This document shows, one piece after another, positions 56,186-64,000 of a DNA stretch of 64,000 nt. Location of the stretch: the NCBI RefSeq assembly GCF_037126465.1, contig NC_088206.1, forward strand, positions 8,779,187-8,843,186, written 5' to 3'. A model generated the notes under the pieces. It had not been told where the DNA came from, searched no databases, and worked only from the letters and a program-made list of their open reading frames with translations. The translations under genes and the position numbers were made by a program. Positions within the stretch are counted from its first letter, which is position 1. Each line of letters starts with the position of its first letter. The DNA is from Ornithodoros turicata. Lineage: Eukaryota; Arthropoda; Arachnida; Ixodida; Argasidae.

Positions 56186-56505
56186 CTTTAGTACAACGTA
56201 CACTATCGCCTTACGCAAGGGCGTAGGGCGTTTGCGTACGTAGTGTTTGTGGTTCTGCGCAGTGCGCGAAGCTTTACTTTCTGTTATGGACATGCGCAGA
56301 ACCATGAACGCTATCATGCATGATGCATAATGTAAAGCCCCGGGACTAGGGAACACGAAAGGACAGACACAAACACGTGTCTGTCCTTTCGTGTTCCCTG
56401 GTCTCGGGGTTTTACATTATGCATCATCTTCACCAGCTCGCTTGCTTCCTAGCCATTTTTTCATTATCATGCATGAGTTCGCGATATACCTCAAACGATA
56501 TTTCC
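56186..56505. mobile_element. NRF1-site MITE (copy 3), split by a retroposon
   Basis: The left end agctttagtacaacgtacac, then tatcgcc, and interior tggttctgcgcagtgcgcg and catgcgcagaaccatgaac parallel copies 1 and 2 at 17602-17948. After gaacgctatc it is interrupted by 56324-56464 and resumes in degraded form (gttcgcgatatacctcaaac). Confidence 0.6.
56312..56476 (+). mobile_element. hairpin-forming short retroposon with 12-bp TSD (copy 2)
   Basis: The insert 56324-56464 (141 bp) is flanked by tatcatgcatga on both sides (56312-56323, 56465-56476). Arms tgcataatgtaaagccccgg, gaacacgaaaggacagacac and their complement pair over about 48 bp around a short loop (aaacacg). The tail catcttcaccagctcgc, ttgcttcctagccatttttt matches copy 1 at 5515. 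No ORF, A/B box or poly(A). Confidence 0.85.
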
Positions 56506-57654
56506 TTTTATTTGATCTCGTGGAATGTAGCTAGGGTACTGCGTTTTCGGTTTTTATTTTAGGGCGGATTCGGCACATGTTTTTTGGCGTTTATTTATTG
56601 TCGTGAAATGTTCTCTTCTTTCTTTTTTGCGTGTACATGGTTTACCTGGCAGTTATCGGCGAATATAAATTGCAACGTAATTTCAAAAGTGTGCGTCTCA
56701 GTGCATCCCTTAAAATCACAATTCAATACAAAACTGGCCCCTGTGAGACATCACAAAAGGAACACCTTGAATCGTGGAATCACAAGCGTGAATCACAAAA
56801 AAGCAAGGAAAAGGACACAAGCAAGCTGGTGTAACGTTGAAGTCGGCAGCATCACCTTGAGCTTGAGGGGACATTAAATTTAACGTGTGCAGTGATTAAC
56901 CCCCCTAATCTTTCCTCGGACTTTCATTTGTATTCGGTGTTTTACCGAATTATGAAAAATTTTACGGGCCAACGAAAACTCGCAAAGATGTAACCTTCGT
57001 TTCATTTCGACAAAATAGCCATTTATTCGGCTCTCCCGGAAAAGAAAAAAATTGAGTAGAAACACGTTGTTAACCAGTGGCCTTGCACCAAGCAACTCTC
57101 TCGGAAATATGTTCGGTAAACGACGACAGACCCTCCCAAATTCCTCGCAGGTTTCAAACCTGCCACCAATAAACGAAGAGCGCGCCCCCGTCGTTTAGAA
57201 ATGATTGACACCACGTGTTGTCAGCTCTTGTCTATTCACGAGTGTGTACACAAAACAGGATGCCGGATCTTCTTAGGGCTAACGATATGTGCTCCCACGT
57301 GACCTTGCCCAATGGTCCGTGTTGTGTGTGTCCGGTGGCGGGCGATTCGCCGTAAGTCCTTGGCCAGATAATCCTTTCGCCTTTAGCGAGCATTGTTGGT
57401 TTGTTCTCTCTGTTGACTTCACTCGGGTTTCCTGTTGTATTTGGCGGGAAATATTTGTCTTGCGCGCGCCGGTCTCATGGCCGTTGTGGTCTTCTGCGCT
57501 GAACGTGGATGTACGATATATTCACGATAGTAGAACACCATATGTTGTTTAGGAGCTGGAAGTTACGAAGGGTGGTGTGGTGCACAATGACAATTGTCGA
57601 TATCCTGAATAGTAATAAGTTATACGCCTTTTAAGTCCGATAACACCAATTTTA
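56506..57654. other. unannotated stretch
   Basis: No gene or repeat recognised. Confidence 0.4.
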
Positions 57655-57765
57655 CACTCGTAAGGTGTAACACAAAACACTCGTAACACAAAAAAGGTGT
57701 ACAGTAACTCCTTTCTGGGTAGGCAAGGAAAAGGAGTTAAAGTACACCTTCTTTTTTTAAGAGTG
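57655..57765. repeat. minimal AGAGTGT-family hairpin element
   Basis: aaaggtgtacagtaactcct pairs with aggagttaaagtacacctt; the ends are acactcgtaaca and ttttttaagagtga. It shares gagttaaagtacacc with the right end of 30955-31720. Confidence 0.6.
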
Positions 57766-57774
57766 ATAGTCTGC

Positions 57775-57910
57775 CAAGGGCGCATTCTAACCTCCCTGTC
57801 CCCCACTTCTTCCTGCTGTCCTCTCTCCACGTCTGTCCACGTCTGTACTCCGCTCATAGTCACAGTTGCTTCGCGGCGCTAACATGAAATAAAAAACAAC
57901 AACAACACCT
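57775..57910 (+). mobile_element. SINE-B copy, 3' part with ACA-rich tail
   Basis: cttcctgctgtcctctctcc, acgtctgtccacgtctgtac, gctcatagtcacagttgctt, cgcggcgctaacatgaaata, then aaaaacaacaacaacac. The 5' half is missing. Confidence 0.75.
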
Positions 57911-58644
57911 TTATGATTGGGCCTAGCAAAAAAGAAAAATGCCAGTTTATGGGACTTTCCTATCGTGCTGCTACCCGGTTTTGTCGTCATCTACGAATTA
58001 TCATCTAGGAGCTGAGAATTATCATCATAGAAAAATTCAAATAGGGTTTATTCACGCGACGTCATCCGCAAGAGAGCGCCACTGTCGCTAGCAGATTTGC
58101 CACCATAATGTAGGCCCTCAGGTTTTGGCAGTCCAGGCCTTTACCCACGTCACACCCACCGTGTATTTGGTGTTTCGAAGATACGCTGCTGTATGAATAT
58201 TATGAATTTTATTATGTACCACAATCCAAGTAATTTCCATATTTTAAACGTTGATTGTCCTCTAAATGGGAGGACCTCGATATTCCCAGTTGCGGAATCC
58301 CCGATCTCGAAATCCCCGATCTCGAAACAAGGAAAATCGAGGAGAATGCTCTATTGCTTCGTAAGGTGATGTGCCGTGTTTAAAAACGTAACATCACCAC
58401 TCAAATTCGCGGGCTTTCGACGTCTGTCGAAGTCGTTTTAGCGAACGAAAGACGCATTTAATTGATAGCGGCCGTTAGGCTTAGCCGGGCGGACACTGCG
58501 CAAGAGCACGTTGGTTAGTTTGTTATTATGCTGGTCCAAGTTCAGTGTTTGCGTTTCCATGCCCTGGTTAGCCTAAGTTCGCTGTTGGCAGTTTCCCGCG
58601 CGCGACTGCGCATTTGATAGTCAGATAACATTTATTTACAGTAG
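57911..58644. other. unannotated stretch; 15-bp direct repeat at 58298-58332
   Basis: atccccgatctcgaa occurs twice in tandem near 58300, within text (ggacctcgatattccc) that recalls pogo-like interior motifs; no TIRs found. Confidence 0.4.
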
Positions 58645-58925
58645 TTTATTTTATTTTTTTTAATTTCGTGTTAGCGCCACGAAGCAACTTTGGCTATGAG
58701 TGGCGTACATATGTGGATGGAATGGAGAGAGGAGAACAGGAAGCAGTGGGGGGACAGAGGGGATTAGTGTGCGTCCTGGGCCGACTTCAGGGGGAACTGT
58801 GCCGACATTCGTCTGGAAAGTTTTCGGAAAATCCAGGGAAAACCTCATACAGCACAGAGGTGGTAGGATTCGAACCCACCACCTCCCAGTCTTCACCATG
58901 ACCTTGGCTACCACTAGCCGCTGGT
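58645..58925 (-). mobile_element. SINE-B, most complete copy
   Basis: Minus strand: cggctagtggtagccaaggt (A-box-like) and gtgggttcgaatcctaccac (canonical B box ggttcgaatcc) form a tRNA-derived head. The body has gaggttttccctggattttc, gtcggcacagttccccctg, aagtcggcccaggacgcac, ctgttctcctctctccattc, gccactcatagccaaagttg. It ends cttcgtggcgctaacacgaa then A-rich sequence. TSD not identified. Confidence 0.82.
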
Positions 58926-60777
58926 GTGGTTTATTTTGCAAAGGGGATTTCGATCGCTTTTTTTTTTCGAGGTACCAAACTTCGGGGAACCTATATTAAG
59001 ACTGCGATTTCACCTTTTCGAAGCTAGTGCCCTCTGGAGGGGGTGACGTCAGTGAATAAACTATGTAGATTTGACGCATAGAACGTAATTTTTGTTGAAA
59101 GTGACCTGCTCTCGCAGTGATACGAAGTGGCATTTGTATTTCTTCGCCTTCAAACGAGTAGCGCGGTTATGACATGATCCATCACAACGCCGTCCATCTT
59201 TTACCTGTAGGCAGGAACATTTTATTGTCGCTCTTTGTACAGCGCCTTGGCTGTCAGACTGCATTAGCGATATTACACGACTCGTTAAAGAATTCATTTG
59301 GAAGACTTTTGCGTATTTATGGCAGTATCATATGGCGTTGTAGCATTGTATAGGCCAAGTGATAGCGTGCGGTCACACTCCTCGGTTAAGGCCGCGCGTG
59401 TGGAGCAAAAGTTTGATTGCGTCTATCTCTATCACTATATATGACATTTGTTTTATCTCGCTCCCGTTTCGTTCGTTGCCTATGCAACGGAGTAGAGATA
59501 AAGTTGATGATGAAATAGCAACTCGAACTTGGCTTTGACTGACCTGTACCAACTACGTAGTGAGAGTTCACTTTGACATATGGAAGTGACTGGCAGATGT
59601 CTCATCAGTGTGGTGCAACAATTCGCAGATTAGCCCTACACTCGCGCATTCAGTACATAGTGCTACTTTAGTTCCTCCTGTTTCTTCGAAGAAAGAAATA
59701 GAAACATATAGATACACGGAATTGACATTGTGATCAACATATATCGCGGTTGCTCATCATCCAACCAACGGAATGTCAAAACCTCTACTCCTTCACCCGC
59801 ACGTGCTGTTGGCGCCAGGCTTTTGAGCACCTCTCGATTGCGCAACAGCCCTTTCGAAGGTATATACCCATATCCTGTTGCACACAGAGTACAGCGTAAA
59901 ACGAACGTGTGACACTATACGTTCATTACCGTTCTGGGACCGCTTAAAAATAGGCTCCGAAACACATTACTCTCATCATTACACAACTTTTTCGTCTGAC
60001 TGCACGTAGCCAGGAGAATCTTTGGCTGGAATTAGATAGGTAGGGAGGCGTGAAGTGACACGGTGCTCAATCTTCGGAATTGGTCTTGTATCAAAATCCA
60101 ACATGGCGGCAATGCCAAGGGCGATATGTCACTGTCTAATTTTAGGAGTGAAAAGTCCTTCGTGACAGTGAAAAGTGACAGGGGCTTCTTTCCAGATTTT
60201 CCAGAATGTTTGAATCCGAAGCTTCTAATTTTCGGCCGCAGATCGGTTATTTGACGGGGACCACCCTTCTCCCAATGTTTGTCGAAACCCACCCACCCGC
60301 ACACCCTCCCTTTCGTTCCTGTCAGCTCCCCACGAGAGGGCGTTCCGTCATATCAGCATCATATCAGGCAGTGTAATTATGACCTCCCCCACCCCCGATA
60401 TTTTTGCAACCCCCCCCCCCCCCCCTCCTTGCGATCCGGGATAAACCACTGCTTCAGATTCAACTATGTGGCTTTTTTGTTATGTTAGTTCTCGCGAAAC
60501 TTCAGAAGCCGCAACCAGTACTATGTTGCTTGAAACGGTAGTCCTTTTATTGCACTATTTCATCTATTTGCGCAGTACTCTGTACTTGGTACGGTATGTT
60601 CCAACTATAACATACACTAGACTTTATTTTAAAAAAGACGAAGAGCTTTACGCGAACGAAATCAACTGAATATTGTTAGCGGTCCTGTATCGTAACGTCC
60701 AGTGTTTTGTATTTTCGTTAGTCTAATTAATTAATTACATAAGACTGATTAGATAACTTTTAAAATAATGGTGTACG
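58926..60777. other. unannotated stretch; C-run 60410-60426
   Basis: TGACGTCA at 59044 and a C-run near 60410. No gene recognised. Confidence 0.4.
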
Positions 60778-60850
60778 GGCCGTCGTAGTGGTAGCATCTT
60801 TGATCGGCAATCAGAGAGTGTGGGTTCCAATACCACCGTTTTTTTTTTCT
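60778..60850 (+). repeat. tRNA-like SINE head
   Basis: ggccgtcgtagtggtagcat (A box-like), gatcggcaatc (anticodon-arm-like), gtgggttccaataccacc (T arm) then a T-run that could terminate Pol III. It resembles the SINE-B head. No SINE body follows. Confidence 0.5.
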
Positions 60851-63800
60851 TTTGTTTAGCTGCTGTCAAACAAAAGTAACAACAAAACTATAATATTTAT
60901 ATTTACATTTTTATAGTTCTGTTGGTACTTTTTCCAAGTGGATCTTGACCCAACCCTCTACATTCTTCAACTGCTATCAAACAACTCAGTTTAAGAGCCG
61001 AGGTTTCAATTGGATAGCTATCGAGTGCCTCGAAAAACATGCGACCGAGTGTTTCCACGGAGGTGTATTTTGTGTGTGTGTTTTTTTTTTCCTTTTTTTA
61101 TTTGTTCTTGTTTTACTTCTTTCTTCGTTTAGCCCAAAATGAAAGCCCGCAACGTACAAAAACGTTTCACGCAACAAGAGACGCGCTATCAGTATCGGGC
61201 ATCAGAGCGATTGCTGCGTTTTGTTCGGCAATTAATTATATTCGTACCGAACTATACTGGATTCTTTCTGAAGCGTCAACGATTGCTATCTGACTTCTTT
61301 TTCTTTTTTTGCCTAGAATACAATCTCTTTTGATGCAATAGATCTTCAGGAGAGCGTCTATCTCTTTAAGAATGTACCTTCCTCCGTGGTATGGGAACCG
61401 TGCGCTAGGGTTTTCTATCGACGGCAGCGGCACCTCGAGGGGAAACGCGGCGTAATGCCCTGGTACCAGCCAGCAGCGTCTAGCAGTGCTGTGCTAGTTT
61501 CGCCGTTCGAAAAGAGCGATTTGAAGCTGCCTGGGTAGAAAGTCAAAGGAGAAGACAAAATGGAAACTAATTCTATGTGATAATCTGCCACGACAACCAA
61601 GTTACTGTGAAAGAGAGGCAACTTGCCGTAAAGGTTTCTTCCTTCTCGCTGTATCGTCCCGCCGATCACGTATTTGAGAGAGCGCTTTCACGGCAATCCA
61701 CCCAACGTGCCGCTCAAATCCGTTGTTTCAAACTTAGAACTCATTCCTTGCATTTAGAATATTTGTCAATGACCAGTTGAGCATCACGATGCGGACTTAT
61801 AGCACAGCAACTGACGTGAAAAAGTTGCGAAATACACCAATGAATGACCAATGAACATCGTGGAGCTTGGCTAAAATTTGTGTCTGCCATATGTCGTACA
61901 GTATTTATCTCTTTTACTCGGACCCTAATTTTGCGGCGTGTCGGCGAAGACTGGATTTGGACCTCGTCTTCCTTCAATATAAAGCTTGCATGCGAACACA
62001 GGGAGTTATTTGTCCTCCCCGAGCTGCGTTTCGCAAGCCGTCATCATTTTATGTAGGTGCATTCTGTCCTTATGATCTTATTATCGTTGCCAAATCTTGT
62101 GATCTCGGTTTACAAGTGGTTCTCTGCTCCTTCCTATTCGTCCGCGCACACACACAAAAGTAATCATGCGTTTGTCGAACAGCAACTTCACTGTTTCTTC
62201 TTAATTATTGCCGTTTTTTTTTAGCATAGTTTATGTTTTGTGTTTCTTTTGCGTGATATTTCTGGCTGCTTCTATGTTGCAATTTGCGACAATGTGTCTG
62301 ATGCGCTATGTTCACATATACTATAAGGCCGCTGTGGTCGTGTTTTAGCACTAATAAAACATTATTATCATTACATATCCAGTTTCAAACAAAAACACGC
62401 CTTATTTATATCCTGAAACAATCTTGATTGACTGATTGATTTTTATTACTATGACTGTGCATCAAATGCAGGCACAAAGGGCTAAAAGGGAATCCCCCGA
62501 CTTGAGCGATGCAAGATTGGGAATAATTTGACTAAGGAACTTATCCTCACAGTGCATCATCACGTTAACGGATTATGCATAAGAAAGAAACGAGAACGTT
62601 TTTTTCCCGCTATCTTCGTAATGTATATTCCAATTTGTTGTTGAGTGTATTATTGTGAATTCTTCAGTGCGAGATTTCCGTCCTCATAGCGCAGGTACTG
62701 GACATAGCTAGTCTCTGATGTGTAGTCTATAATTGGTAGTCCCTTGCGGATAAATATGCACTTAACTTCACGTAAATACGGGCAACGAATACTATACGCT
62801 TGTCTGCGCTACACACTGTGTCACACATTGTGCATAGACACATAATGTTCCACGTGCAAAAGGCTTCCCTATCGCATACATTTTGCGTGACAAACCACTT
62901 CCACACAAGTAGTCTCACGGGTTAATGAGTCCAAAGCCCCAAAGCCGATATATAAAATTCGGGAAAACACCCGTACGCACCAAAGCTACATACGCGAAGG
63001 CGCCGATACGGCGTCAGTACCAGACCGTTACGCGCGAAATCGCCACGGGTGGCACTGTCGATCAAGCGACCGCAGCGTCCTCTCGCTAGTGCACGGTGCC
63101 CTATGGGTTGACAATCTTAGGAGGTGCGACTCCGTTGGTTTTCCAAGCCCCGCTTGAAAAGTTTCCAACGATTTCCTCAATTTTTTACGAGCACGACCTT
63201 GGTGGCGACAAATAGGCCGGAGCTTTTCTTCACTTTGTCGTGTGAGTTCTGCTTTTTCTTTTTTGCCGTGTTCTTGGCAGATCACTGGGCACGTTACCTG
63301 TTCACACCCTTCGTGCTTTAAGAAGAGCTCCGAACAATTCAAAAAGAAAAAGAAAGAATGGAATCTGTACCGTGATGTTTATTGTGCTCGGTTTCCTCGG
63401 TGTACCGGTGAGAATCGAGATTCGAGGCGTTCGATTTTTTTTTTTTTTTTTTTTTTTGTCTTGAGTATTCTTTATTTTGCGAGTGTGCGAATAAATATGC
63501 GTCCTTAGAAACAATATCATAAATGTTAAACGGTTTGTATCAGACACGATGCGCTGTGCATTGCAGGCACATTGTAGGCGATAACGGACCACTTGCAGGT
63601 TGGCGTCGCCCCTGGCTGTGGAGTGTCGAAACGTCGCATTTCATGCCACGTAATCATGGCGACCGTGCCGCAAGCTTGTAAGAGAAGACGAGCAGAAGGA
63701 GTGAAAGCTCATTAAGGGATTACAAATACAAAGCATCGTCAAGCCTCGACCTCAAACGTCCACGTAATCTTGAAGCAGATTATTTCATGCTACCTAACAT

Positions 63801-64000
63801 CGCGGCCGCTTGCAGGTGGCCGCGCAAAAGGTCCATCGAGTCTGTTCTAACCTGCGTTCCGCAAATTGGAAATTAGAGCACTAATAAATGAGAAGCCATT
63901 AAAATTTTCCTTAGTCAGCAAATGAAGTGCAGTGATGACAAACAGCAGCAAACGCATATTATCACAGAAAGCAATATAACCGTGCTTTTTGGCAGCTTTT
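60851..64000. other. unannotated stretch
   Basis: About 3 kb with only T-runs (e.g. 63437-63460) and short low-complexity tracts. No gene, TIR or tRNA-like sequence is seen; tacatacgcgaaggcg near 62988 only faintly recalls the NRF1-site MITE. Confidence 0.4.

Noticed and set aside
1..64000. Long list of open frames of 60-159 codons on all six frames
   Set aside because: Lengths match chance for 64 kb. Most contain low-complexity text from microsatellites (runs of K, F, S, R), and none shows a domain I recognise.

Overview
This window looks like non-coding DNA from a large, repeat-rich arthropod genome, most likely a tick or a close chelicerate relative. The main reason is a full-length tRNA-headed SINE at 10733-11035. 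Its head, and its 'cgcacgtta..ccctcaggtggg' body, resemble the Ruka-type SINEs known from hard ticks. Nothing bacterial is visible: there are no operons, ribosome-binding sites or densely packed ORFs. Low-complexity tracts and TIR elements are everywhere. The longest open frame is about 159 codons, roughly what chance gives in 64 kb read in six frames. I recognise no protein. The only gene-like signals are a TATA/Inr core promoter with a possible short first exon (44189-44519, +) and one exon-like open frame with plausible splice sites (48212-48482, -). Both are weak.

Most of what can be annotated is mobile DNA. SINEs fall into three groups. The Ruka-like group is at 10733, 22739 and 49490. 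A second tRNA-headed family has a conserved 'gcttcg(t/c)ggcgctaac' 3' end and is at 16170, 19755, 46797, 47700, 57775 and 58645. A third tRNA-like family ends TTTT then CAGTGACTTTCATC, and often occurs as head-to-head fold-backs (659, 18500, 20193, 24459, 25866, 27500). DNA transposon relics (MITEs) include pogo/Tigger-like elements with TA target duplications (4384, 6776, 8769, 43158 with a self-insertion at 43210, 43902). Other TA elements are at 27229, 35962, 39593 and 52557. A hAT-like element with a perfect 8-bp TSD is at 25233, and a TTA-flanked element at 51001. There are also a CCCARGCAGC family (23070, 30501), an AGAGTGT family (14711, 30955, 53490, 57655) and a palindromic family carrying an NRF1-like site (17602, 17785, 56186).

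The least ordinary structures are these. (1) A 140-170 bp hairpin retroposon with 11-12 bp target duplications (5515-5685, 56324-56464); one copy sits inside a MITE. (2) Two fold-back minisatellites 0.8 kb apart, both built from 17-bp units that start ATCCA(A/T)CG (52930-53111, 53869-53968). (3) tRNA-like fold-backs. (4) A TIR-flanked array of ~155-bp repeats (30955-31720). (5) A 17-copy excess of the CRE octamer TGACGTCA.

Layout: 0-10 kb holds scattered MITEs. 10-28 kb is dense in SINEs and fold-backs. 28-43 kb is mostly anonymous sequence with a few fold-back elements. 43-45 kb has nested pogo-like MITEs just upstream of the best promoter candidate. 45-58 kb mixes tandem repeats, SINEs, the 17-mer fold-backs and nested insertions. 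59-64 kb is nearly featureless.
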